The notes under the pieces were generated by a model. That model did not search any database. It was not told where the DNA came from and saw nothing but the letters and a program-made list of their open reading frames with translations. A stretch of 30,068 nucleotides of DNA from a virus, in the IMG/VR virus record IMGVR_UViG_3300015374_000038, positions 1 through 30,068 of that record; one strand, 5' to 3'. The position numbers and the translations under genes are program-made. Positions 13,103 through 20,419 of the stretch are shown here, one piece after another. Numbering within the stretch: position 1 is the stretch's first letter; each line of letters opens with the position of its first letter.

Positions 13103-15594
13103 CCGACGCCATCATCGACCAGCGTACGGCCACCTCGCCGTACTTGCTCGCCGCACTGGACTACGCGGCTCGAGGCTGGTCGGTCGTGCAGGGCGCCAAC
13201 GTCAAGGAGAAGCGCCCGCTGCGAGGAGGCGACGCCTGGGCCGGGTCGACCGACCCTGACGTGCTGCTCGGGTGGTGGACCGAGAAGCCCTCCGGCCTGG
13301 TCGGCGTCTCACTCGGCCCATCCAACTTACTTGTGCTGGACATCGACATGCACGAGGACGAGAACGGCGACGTCATCGACGGCTTCGCCTCGTTCGAACG
13401 GCTGCTCGAGGTGCTGCGGATCGACTGGTACGACCTCGTCTCGCAGACGCTGGTCAGTCGGACCGGCGGTGGCGGCATGCACTTCTTCTTTCAGGCGCCA
13501 GACATCGAGAAGGAGCACCTCCGCCGGATCATCAAGTGGCATCCCGGCGTGGACATCCTCTGCGGCCGGTCGTATGCGGTGCTCAGTCCGTCGATCCACC
13601 CGGAGACCGGACGCCAGTACATCTGGGAGCCGAAGGGTCGGACGCCTGAGCAGGGACCCGGGCCGCTGCCGCCCAAGCTCCTCGAGCGGGTGGTCTCAGC
13701 GCTCATCAGTCGCGAACGTCACGAGGACGGCACCTCCGCGTCATACGCCACGGATGCAGCTGAGCTCTTCCGTAGGGGCTCTGCCTCAGGGTCGCGCAAC
13801 AACGACCTCGTCCGCATCGTGGGATGGCTGAGGCGCCGCCTCGCTCCGGGCCCGGATCTGCACGAGCGAATCCGCCAGCAGGTCGAGATCTGGCGAGACC
13901 GCTGCACACCGCCCTACCGCGGGTCGGTCGAGGACCTCGAGTTCGAGAAGTCCTTTGCTAGCGCACTGAGCCTGCCGCACGTCGACGTGGTGCTGCCGGA
14001 GTGGGGACGACCGACTGCCATCCAGCACGACGGTGTCACCGAGATCGGCGAGATGTCAGCCGAGGCGCTGGCACGGTGGGCCTACCCCCACCTGGCCCCA
14101 CACCTCCGGTACTCCCGCGAGGAGGGCATGATCTACCGGTGGCGGGACGCCTACTGGCAGGCCGGCGGCCCTCGACACGAGGACGTGCCTCGGCTGCTGG
14201 ACGAGCTCGGGTTCTGCGGCACCATGCGTCGGTCCGTCGAGACCACCACCATGCGGATCGCCGGCGAGGCCACCACCGAGCGGGAGCAGACCAACGCTGC
14301 TCGGATCGGCAAGGAGTGGGAGAACTGGCGCCGCCGTCAGGTGGAGTCGAAGGCTCTCATCTCGACGGCGCTGCGGGTGGCCTCCTCGGACGAGCTCGGC
14401 GTGGGTCGACAGACCTGGGACTCCATCCCACACCTCCTCCACTGTGTCAACGGCGCGGTGGACCTGGAGACCGGTGTCCTGCATCCGCACGACTCGGCGC
14501 GGATGAACTGGTCGCTGGCCCGGGCGGTGTTCGACCCCACCCTGCAGGGCCGAGACCCGGTGTCGGAGCTCGGGCTCCAGACCCTCGGCCCCGCGTGGCA
14601 CAAGATGCTAGGCCTCGTCACCCAGGACGAGGACCTCCAACGGTACCTGCAGCTGGCCTTTGGCGTCAGCTGCTTCGGCGACAACCGCGCCAAGGCGATG
14701 TTCATCCTGCACGGCATCGCCAACAACGGCAAGACCACACTGCTGAACGCAGTGATGGCGTCGTTAGGCGTCAACGACCGGACCTACCCCCTCTCCGGCG
14801 CTGGCGCCTACGCCGCCTCAGTCGACAAGCACGTGCTCTGCGAGGCCCGCGGCAACAACGAGCAGCACCCCGCTGGCCTGGCCTCAGCGCTGCTCCGTCG
14901 CATGATCACCATGAGCCAGGAGTACACCCCGCAGGACCGGCTTCGCCTCGAGATCGTGAAGGCCATCACCGGCAACGAGGTGATCGCCGCGCGGTTCATG
15001 CGGCAGGACTTCTTCGAGCTCCAGGCCCGGTGCACGCCGTGGATGGCGACCAACGAGGAGGTCCAGCTCGGTGCCTTCGACGAGTCCATCCGCACCCGCA
15101 TCAAGCCGATCGAGCTAGAGGGTGAGATCCCGCCGGACGCGCGACGTCCCATCTCCCAGGTGCTGACTGAACTGTCGACCCCGGATGAGCGGACCGGGCT
15201 GCTGACCTGGCTGGTCCTTGGAGCTCGAGCAGTGGTGGACGGACAGCCGGCACTCGACCGCCTGGAGCCGGCCAAGATCGGCGAGAGCCTGAGCAACATG
15301 GTGTTCGACCAGGACTCGGTGCTGGCGTGGATTGACGCGCGCTGTGTACCGGTCGCCACGGGTGAGCGACCCGATCTGTTGAGTGCCTTCGCCCTCCGCG
15401 AGATCAAAGGCTCCACAGTGGGAGTGCTGTTCCACGACTACACGATGTGGACGCAGGCGAAGGGCATCGTGCCGGTCACCCAGGTGGGGTTCACTCGACG
15501 CGTGCAGTCCAGCCTGCGGATCAACTCCAGCATGAAGATCCGAGACACGGTGGACGGCGAGCGGGTCCGGATGTTGCCATTGGTCCTGAAGTGA
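13099..15594 (+). CDS. Primase-polymerase/SF3 helicase fusion
   Basis: The 831-residue protein joins two replication domains. The N-terminal ~200 residues resemble the bifunctional primase/polymerase family: LVLDIDM (78-84) with D81 and D83 as metal ligands, SRTGGGGMHFFF (120-131) with H128, and GVDILCGRSYAVLSPS (150-165) with D152. A D5_N-like middle part follows (HLLHCVNGAVDLETG). The C-terminal P4/D5-type SF3 helicase has Walker A GIANNGKTT (539-547) and a downstream VLCEARGNN strand. Such fusions make primers and unwind DNA at the phage replication fork, partnering the DNA polymerase encoded at 16309-18120. GTG start in a GTGA overlap. The length is normal for the family. Confidence 0.85.
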   Translation: MTDAIIDQRTATSPYLLAALDYAARGWSVVQGANVKEKRPLRGGDAWAGSTDPDVLLGWWTEKPSGLVGVSLGPSNLLVLDIDMHEDENGDVIDGFASFERLLEVLRIDWYDLVSQTLVSRTGGGGMHFFFQAPDIEKEHLRRIIKWHPGVDILCGRSYAVLSPSIHPETGRQYIWEPKGRTPEQGPGPLPPKLLERVVSALISRERHEDGTSASYATDAAELFRRGSASGSRNNDLVRIVGWLRRRLAPGPDLHERIRQQVEIWRDRCTPPYRGSVEDLEFEKSFASALSLPHVDVVLPEWGRPTAIQHDGVTEIGEMSAEALARWAYPHLAPHLRYSREEGMIYRWRDAYWQAGGPRHEDVPRLLDELGFCGTMRRSVETTTMRIAGEATTEREQTNAARIGKEWENWRRRQVESKALISTALRVASSDELGVGRQTWDSIPHLLHCVNGAVDLETGVLHPHDSARMNWSLARAVFDPTLQGRDPVSELGLQTLGPAWHKMLGLVTQDEDLQRYLQLAFGVSCFGDNRAKAMFILHGIANNGKTTLLNAVMASLGVNDRTYPLSGAGAYAASVDKHVLCEARGNNEQHPAGLASALLRRMITMSQEYTPQDRLRLEIVKAITGNEVIAARFMRQDFFELQARCTPWMATNEEVQLGAFDESIRTRIKPIELEGEIPPDARRPISQVLTELSTPDERTGLLTWLVLGARAVVDGQPALDRLEPAKIGESLSNMVFDQDSVLAWIDARCVPVATGERPDLLSAFALREIKGSTVGVLFHDYTMWTQAKGIVPVTQVGFTRRVQSSLRINSSMKIRDTVDGERVRMLPLVLK

Positions 15595-15603
15595 TGTTAC
15601 CGT
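15574..15603 (+). promoter_or_regulatory. Promoter TTGCCA-N18-TACCGT for the lipoprotein gene
   Basis: TTGCCA (15574-15579) matches TTGACA at five of six positions. TACCGT (15598-15603) fits TANNNT. The spacing is 18 bases. The ATG at 15613 is 9 bases after the -10 and has no clear Shine-Dalgarno sequence, giving a nearly leaderless transcript separate from the primase-helicase gene. Confidence 0.45.
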
Positions 15604-15612
15604 TTGTTGACT

Positions 15613-16083
15613 ATGAAACAACTTCGAATCATCCTCGCTGTCCTCACGTTCGGAGTCCTCGCGTCCGGTTGCACGTTCAACCAAATGAATCGGTACTTCG
15701 AGTGGCTGCCCGTGCTCGGTCAAGAGAAGGCCGATCAGGTTGTCGCGCAGTACAACGCTGAGGAAGCGGAGGACACAGCCGGTCGCCCGTGCGCCGACGC
15801 CTACCCCTACTTCCGAGACGCGGGCTTCGACCGCAGTCAGTGGGGTGTCATGTCGGCGCTCTGCTGGCGAGAGTCGATGGACACGCTGACCGCCGTCTCA
15901 CCGACGCACGACTTCTGTTGGTGGCAGATCAACCGGTCCGCCCATCAGAAGCGACTCCTGGAGCTGGGGATCATCCAGAACTCCATGTACGACCTGCTCT
16001 ACGAACCCCAGGCCTGCGCCAACGCCGCCTTCGACGTGTGGAGTCGAGCCGGATACGGTGCCTGGGCGACCTACCACAGGTAG
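15613..16083 (+). CDS. Lipoprotein with lysozyme/transglycosylase-like domain
   Basis: The 156-residue product opens with a classic lipoprotein signal: basic MKQLR, a hydrophobic core (IILAVLTFGV) and the lipobox LASGC with C20 as the lipidated residue. After a linker, residues ~60-155 look like a small lysozyme-like domain: CWRESMDTLTAVS (84-96) with E87 at the catalytic Glu position, DFCWWQIN (100-107) matching the usual GLFQIN motif, EPQACANAAFDVWSRAGYGAWATY (131-154) matching the C-terminal NA...A..G..pW. Three Cys pairs may form disulphides. It would be anchored outside the membrane. ATG chosen over an upstream TTG because the signal then starts normally. Possible roles: superinfection exclusion or cell-wall modification. 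Confidence 0.7.
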   Translation: MKQLRIILAVLTFGVLASGCTFNQMNRYFEWLPVLGQEKADQVVAQYNAEEAEDTAGRPCADAYPYFRDAGFDRSQWGVMSALCWRESMDTLTAVSPTHDFCWWQINRSAHQKRLLELGIIQNSMYDLLYEPQACANAAFDVWSRAGYGAWATYHR

Positions 16084-16092
16084 GATCCGGCC

Positions 16093-16257
16093 GTGCCTGA
16101 GGAACGAAAGCCCTGTGGCTGCGGCGGCGCACCGCCTCAGGACTACATGACGTTGAAGCCAGCCCCTCCGTCGGAGCCACGACCAGCTCGGGTGTACCCA
16201 GAGCCAGCCGTGCCTCAGACGCTCTCTGACCTTCAGATGGGGAAGCCCTCACCTTAG
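16093..16257 (+). CDS. Possible small Pro-rich protein (54 aa)
   Basis: A GTG-started frame of 54 codons with AGGA 7-8 bases upstream. The product begins MPEERKPCGCGGAPPQDY and is Pro-rich, with a CGC motif near the start. It fills the gap between the lipoprotein and the convergent polymerase gene. Short length and low complexity make it uncertain. It could be a disordered zinc- or metal-binding peptide, or non-coding. Confidence 0.35.
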   Translation: MPEERKPCGCGGAPPQDYMTLKPAPPSEPRPARVYPEPAVPQTLSDLQMGKPSP

Positions 16258-16308
16258 GGTGGAACCGTGGAACCACGCGGCTCAGGAGTCAGTGGCGCGG
16301 AGGTGGCC

Positions 16309-18120
16309 TCAGTCCTCGTCGGTCTCAGTGTCCACGTCTGAGTTGTCCGTGACGACCTCGTCCCGGTACTTGTCGCCCCACCGCTGGTAGACGTCCACGC
16401 CCACCGTCAGCGGCACTGCCCAGTTCTCGGTGTCCGGCATCACTGTCTCTAGCGTGTGGATCACGTCCGGGACGTCCTCATCCGGTACGTCTAGGACCAG
16501 CTCGTCGTGGATCGTCAGCATCATGTAGTCCTGGAGGCCGGCCTTGGCGACTCGAACCGTGGCCTGCTTCATGACGTCAGCCGCAGCGCCCTGGATTAGG
16601 TAGTTGACCAGCACGTACTCCTTGCCGGCCTCACCCATCTGCAGTCGGCCGAGCGGGGTGCGCACGAACGGGCTGCCGTAGTTCTGGGTGCGCTGTCGTC
16701 CGGTGGCGATGACTGAGCCGATGAAGCTGGGCACACCAGGGTAGAGCTCGTCGTACCGGTTGTAGACGTGCTGCGCCTGCTCCAGCGGGATGCCGGCGGT
16801 GAGAGCGAACTTCGCCACGCCCGCCCCGTAGATCTTCGAGAAGCTGGTGTTCTTGACTGGCACGTACCGCGGGTCGCCCTTGGCGAAGCTCGGGTCCTGG
16901 TAGATCATCTGCCCGGTGGCGACGTGGATGTTGCCGCTGGCGATCGCCGCGATCATGTTCGGGTCGTGGCAGAAGTGGGCGAGCAGCCGGATCTCGATCT
17001 GGTCGAAGTCCGCCATGATCAGTCTCCGACCGGGTCGCGCGACGAAGGCGTCTCGTACCTCAGGTCCTCGGATCAGGTTCTGGAGAGAAGGACGGGACAC
17101 TGACTGGCGTCCCGTCCTGGCCTGCAGCGTGTTGAGGCTGGCGTGGAGGATGCCGTCCTGTGCCAGCAGCAAGAAGTTCTTCAGGTAGGTGTTGACGATC
17201 TTGCGCTTGCGGCGTACGAGCAGGGCGCCTTGAGCGCCGAGCCGAACCTTCTCGCTGACGCCGCTCGCCATCAGGTAGCTAAGCACCGCCTTGTCCATCT
17301 TCCAGTCGCCGTTCTTCGTGCGCTCGGTGAGCTCCTGGCCTTGGCCGAGCAGCCAGCCAGCCAGCTGCTTGTTGGAGCCGACGTTCGACAGGTCGAGGTT
17401 GTCCTTAAGCCACGCCTGGATCTCGTTGGCCTCTGCCTTCAACTGTGCTGACTTGGCGTGGCAGTACTCCTCGTCGATCATCACGCCGTTCCGCTCCATG
17501 CGGTACGACACCGGCTTGACCGCCCGTTCGAGATCGTAGACGTCGAGGAGGTCCTGCTCCTTCAGTTGTGGCATGAACTCCTCAGCGAGGCAGGCAGCTA
17601 AGACCGTGTCGAGGGCGCCATAGGCCCAGTACTCGGGGAGGTGGATGGGCACGGTCCCCCAGTCCCACCCGTTCCGGGCCTTGACCTCCTTCAAGAGCTT
17701 GTCACCGGCCGCCGCCTTGCTGTCGATGTGGCGGGTGGCCAGCTGCTTCAGTCCGGCGGCTCCGACGGAGTTGATGAGACGTCCCATGGATACGGTGTCA
17801 TGTACTCGGTCCCATGGAAGCTCGTATCCGGAGTCGACCTCGAGGTTGTGGGCGTCGAACCCGATGTTCGAGCCGACAATGGGCCCTTGCCATCGTGTAA
17901 GCGCTTCAACCACCGCACCAGACCAGCGCCGCCACTCGAACGCCCATCCGGCGTGCTGATCACCCAGCTGGCCCAAACGGAGTGTGTCTCGCCACCAGTC
18001 GAGGCCAGAGGTCTCGACGTCGAATCCGAGCCAGTCATGATGTCTCCCCATCCACTCGTGAAAGTCGGCGATGTCGTCCATCGTCTCGACGAGACGAAGC
18101 GGGACGTCTGGGTTGATCAC
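16309..18120 (-). CDS. Family A DNA polymerase with 3'-5' exonuclease domain
   Basis: A ~603-residue replicative polymerase of the Pol I family without a 5' nuclease domain. The exonuclease motifs are FDVETSGLD, GSNIGFDAHN and YGALDT. The polymerase motifs are A, MADFDQIEIRLLAHF; B, a variant VPVKNTSFSKIYGAG; and C, LTIHDELV. The catalytic Asp/Glu residues are present in all. The tail is strongly acidic. I chose GTG at 18120 because it makes a GTGA overlap with the dCMP deaminase stop; GTG at 18147 is possible and adds nine residues. It would replicate phage DNA with the primase-helicase and must accept whatever modified dNTP the phage makes. It is last in the kinase-hydroxymethylase-deaminase operon. 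Confidence 0.9.
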   Translation of the reverse strand: MINPDVPLRLVETMDDIADFHEWMGRHHDWLGFDVETSGLDWWRDTLRLGQLGDQHAGWAFEWRRWSGAVVEALTRWQGPIVGSNIGFDAHNLEVDSGYELPWDRVHDTVSMGRLINSVGAAGLKQLATRHIDSKAAAGDKLLKEVKARNGWDWGTVPIHLPEYWAYGALDTVLAACLAEEFMPQLKEQDLLDVYDLERAVKPVSYRMERNGVMIDEEYCHAKSAQLKAEANEIQAWLKDNLDLSNVGSNKQLAGWLLGQGQELTERTKNGDWKMDKAVLSYLMASGVSEKVRLGAQGALLVRRKRKIVNTYLKNFLLLAQDGILHASLNTLQARTGRQSVSRPSLQNLIRGPEVRDAFVARPGRRLIMADFDQIEIRLLAHFCHDPNMIAAIASGNIHVATGQMIYQDPSFAKGDPRYVPVKNTSFSKIYGAGVAKFALTAGIPLEQAQHVYNRYDELYPGVPSFIGSVIATGRQRTQNYGSPFVRTPLGRLQMGEAGKEYVLVNYLIQGAAADVMKQATVRVAKAGLQDYMMLTIHDELVLDVPDEDVPDVIHTLETVMPDTENWAVPLTVGVDVYQRWGDKYRDEVVTDNSDVDTETDED

Positions 18121-18635
18121 TGCAGCCGCAGGACTGCGATGAGGCACTGTTTCATCAGCGTGACGCCCTGCTCAATGGCGGTGTAAACCTCGTCAGGGTA
18201 GCCCTCGGGCGCTGGACCACAGACCACGCGCTCCACGCCTGAGTTGCAGATCAGCTTCGCGCAGTCGAGGCACGGCACGCGCGTCGTGTAGAGGGTCCCG
18301 CTCTCTCGGTGGCGTCGGTCGCTGGTCAGCAGTGCGTTGGCCTCAGCGTGGATGGCCACGCAGCCGTCGTAGGAGGCCGGCACGGCGCCGTCCAGGGCCC
18401 GCGGGCAGAATGAGTCGCACATCATGGCGTCAGGCAGCCCATGGTCGCCCGTGCCGATGTACCGACTAGGATCCCAGTCAGCGGCTGGGCCGTTGTAGCC
18501 TGTAGCCACGACCCGGTTCTGCTTGTCGACGATCACACAGCCCACCTGGCTGCGGACACACCGGCTGCGCTTCGCCACCTCTTGGGCGACGGCCAGCCAG
18601 CTCTCGTCGATGGTGGCTCGGCGGCGCTCAGCCAT
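18117..18635 (-). CDS. Deoxycytidylate deaminase
   Basis: The 172-residue protein has the zinc-dependent cytidine-deaminase signature of dCMP deaminases: HAE (96-98) in AIHAEANALL and PCLDC (121-125) supply the zinc ligands and the proton-shuttle Glu. GYNGP (46-50) fits the substrate loop. Extra Cys at 73, 77 and 92 may form a second metal site, as in T-even dCMP deaminases. It turns dCMP into dUMP. It starts 8 bases inside the end of the thymidylate-synthase-family gene and is followed by the polymerase. Together with a dCMP-type hydroxymethylase it would drain the unmodified dCMP pool, as T4 does. Confidence 0.85.
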   Translation of the reverse strand: MAERRRATIDESWLAVAQEVAKRSRCVRSQVGCVIVDKQNRVVATGYNGPAADWDPSRYIGTGDHGLPDAMMCDSFCPRALDGAVPASYDGCVAIHAEANALLTSDRRHRESGTLYTTRVPCLDCAKLICNSGVERVVCGPAPEGYPDEVYTAIEQGVTLMKQCLIAVLRLQ

Positions 18636-19443
18636 GGAGCGCCTTGCAGGCGATGCGGGCTCCGTCCGTGGAGAGCGTGGCGTCGTTGCCGTGCCAGATC
18701 TGCTCGCAGACCCACTGCTGATGGGCCCGCACCGTGACGCCGAGCGGCTGCAGCTGCGACACGTCGTGTGCGATCTCGGCGTGCTGCACCTTCATGATCC
18801 CGGACATGTCGGTCATGTAGGCGTGCAGCGAGTTGGCGTGGTGGTAGTAGTCACCGACATCGACCTGGAGGAGCTCAGCGACGTTGAGCTGGAGGAAGCA
18901 GAACTGGAAGATGTCGTACGGCGTCCCCAGCCACACGTCGTTAGAGCGCATGGTGGTGTGGAGCTCGAGGCACCCATCGCGGATCAAGAACTGGAGGCTG
19001 AGGGTGCACGGGTAGTCGTGCAGGTTCTGCCGTCCCGACAGGTCCTTCTCCTTCTCCCAGATCTGGATGACCGCCTGCCGTGACTCGGGGTCGGCGGTGA
19101 GCCGCTCCAGCACGTTCGTCACCTGAGCTCGGATCCGCGGACCGTAGGCGCCGTGCATGATGCCGTCGTCTAGGAACGCCTTCATTTGCGGGAACCAGTC
19201 GCAGAACTGCGGCACGTCACTGAAGCCGCCGAGCAGCTGGATCGCTTCGGCGTACGCGAACTTCATGCTGAAGCCGCGGCTGATTCCGGTGGCGATGCAC
19301 GCCGTGGGATCAGTGAGGTGGATGGTGGTGGAGGGCAGCTCCAGCGTCTGCTTCCCTCGCGGAGCGACGTGGCGTCCTCTCATCACCACGTGTCCGAGGA
19401 TCTTCTGGTACCCAGCCCTCATGTCGTCGATGTGGATCAGCAA
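18628..19443 (-). CDS. Thymidylate-synthase-family enzyme, probable dCMP hydroxymethylase
   Basis: The 271-residue protein is clearly of the thymidylate synthase fold: catalytic C146 in DYPCTLSLQF, RSND (166-169) for phosphate, GTPYDIFQF and SLHAY (205-209). Two features depart from thymidylate synthase and match T4 dCMP hydroxymethylase: the Cys is followed by Thr rather than His, and the residue that reads the pyrimidine 4-position is D177 (PYDI) instead of Asn (PFNI in E. coli, also position 177). Asp there selects cytosine. The strand before RSND (FLIRD...MRSNDV) also resembles T4. Start is TTG with AAGGAG 8 bases upstream, overlapping the kinase gene. Plain dCMP methylation or a variant dUMP enzyme remain possible. 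Confidence 0.75.
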   Translation of the reverse strand: MLIHIDDMRAGYQKILGHVVMRGRHVAPRGKQTLELPSTTIHLTDPTACIATGISRGFSMKFAYAEAIQLLGGFSDVPQFCDWFPQMKAFLDDGIMHGAYGPRIRAQVTNVLERLTADPESRQAVIQIWEKEKDLSGRQNLHDYPCTLSLQFLIRDGCLELHTTMRSNDVWLGTPYDIFQFCFLQLNVAELLQVDVGDYYHHANSLHAYMTDMSGIMKVQHAEIAHDVSQLQPLGVTVRAHQQWVCEQIWHGNDATLSTDGARIACKALHG

Positions 19444-20381
19444 GCTGCGAGCTCCTTCGGTGTGGCGTCGTCCCCGGTGAGCGCCGCGCGCCCGAGCAGC
19501 TCGCCATACTGGCGACCGCGCATCGAGTGGAACCGCTTCACCCACTGAGGATGAGGAACTGTAGCGTGGTCGAGGCCATGCTCAGCCAAGATGCTGGAAG
19601 CCTCGATGCCCAGTGCCACGAGGTTCGGGTACTCTAGGACGTGGACCAGGTGCTCGAGGTCCGGATCCTCACCTGCGTTCACCAGGCCGTAACAGTAGGT
19701 CTCGCCGAACCGGTCCAGTGCTTGCATCAGGAAGGCACCCGACGACCAGCCGTACGGCGCGAAGGCACCAGGCAGCCCGCGGCGCTGTGCCAGCGAGGAG
19801 CGCTCGTGTCCCACGAAGAGGTGCCGCACGTGTCGACCGCCGACATACGAGTCGTGCGACGCCAGGACCGACGACTCCAGATCTCGATGCTCAGCCGCCT
19901 CCATCAGCAGCGAACCGTAGGCGGAGCGCCGCAGCGGGTTGAGCGACACGGCCCGCTGTCCCCGCTGCTGAAAGTGAGCGATGTAGTCGAGGTAGATCTG
20001 CTTGACCTGGTCGACGTCGATCAGCTCGTCGCCTTCTGACCGGATCCGGTTGTAGATCACCGTCATGGGCGTGTCCACCCAGATCAGCACGGCGCCTCGA
20101 GACCGGAGGTACAGGTCGATCCAGTCCTCCACGTAGTTCGGCATCCGGCTCTCGCCACGCAGCAGCGGGCCATAGATTTGCTCACCGATGTGGAGCCGGT
20201 CGCAGACGACGTGGTCGTACTCCTGCAGGGCGCAGTCGACCCGACGGACGTACTCGTCTAGTGGGTGGCGTTGGATGGGACCTGAGTGCAGGACCTCCAC
20301 CTCACCTTCGAGGTGCGCTTGTAGCTCCTTGACGAGCGTGGTCTTGCCGGCTTTGTCAGGTCCCTCGACTACGAACAGCAT
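19437..20381 (-). CDS. Nucleotide kinase fused to a uracil-DNA-glycosylase-like domain
   Basis: The 314-residue protein has two parts. Residues 1-~165 are a thymidylate-kinase-like P-loop domain: Walker A EGPDKAGKTT (6-15), DRLHIGEQIYGPLLRG (61-76) and a WVDTP strand (101-105). Residues ~185-300 resemble the uracil-DNA glycosylase superfamily: LFVGHE (188-193), YGLVNAGE (231-238), LVALGIEA (254-261) and VPHPQWVKRF (275-284), the last at the place of the HPS motif. The kinase half would phosphorylate a (modified) dNMP. The other half may act on bases or have lost cleavage. ATG start directly behind a TATGAT -10, likely leaderless. It is the first gene of the operon. Confidence 0.7.
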   Translation of the reverse strand: MLFVVEGPDKAGKTTLVKELQAHLEGEVEVLHSGPIQRHPLDEYVRRVDCALQEYDHVVCDRLHIGEQIYGPLLRGESRMPNYVEDWIDLYLRSRGAVLIWVDTPMTVIYNRIRSEGDELIDVDQVKQIYLDYIAHFQQRGQRAVSLNPLRRSAYGSLLMEAAEHRDLESSVLASHDSYVGGRHVRHLFVGHERSSLAQRRGLPGAFAPYGWSSGAFLMQALDRFGETYCYGLVNAGEDPDLEHLVHVLEYPNLVALGIEASSILAEHGLDHATVPHPQWVKRFHSMRGRQYGELLGRAALTGDDATPKELAAC

Positions 20382-20389
20382 ATTCGTAG

Positions 20390-20419
20390 ATCATATCATC
20401 CGATCCGAATGCCCCAGAA
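20390..20419 (-). promoter_or_regulatory. Promoter TTCTGG-N18-TATGAT of the nucleotide operon
   Basis: On the minus strand TATGAT (20395-20390) is a near-consensus -10, 8 bases before the ATG at 20381. TTCTGG (20419-20414) is a weak -35 at 18 bases. It lies at the end of the tail-fibre gene, so the kinase-hydroxymethylase-deaminase-polymerase operon can be expressed apart from late genes. Confidence 0.5.

Noticed and set aside
14001-15125. 374-codon plus-strand frame inside the primase-helicase gene
   Set aside because: It is rich in Arg, Pro and Gly with no domain, and fully overlaps a gene with clear Walker and primase motifs.
16258-16308. Bidirectional terminator between the convergent genes
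   Set aside because: Only 4-5 bp stems (for example CGTGG/CCACG with a 2-base gap) are present, too weak to support.
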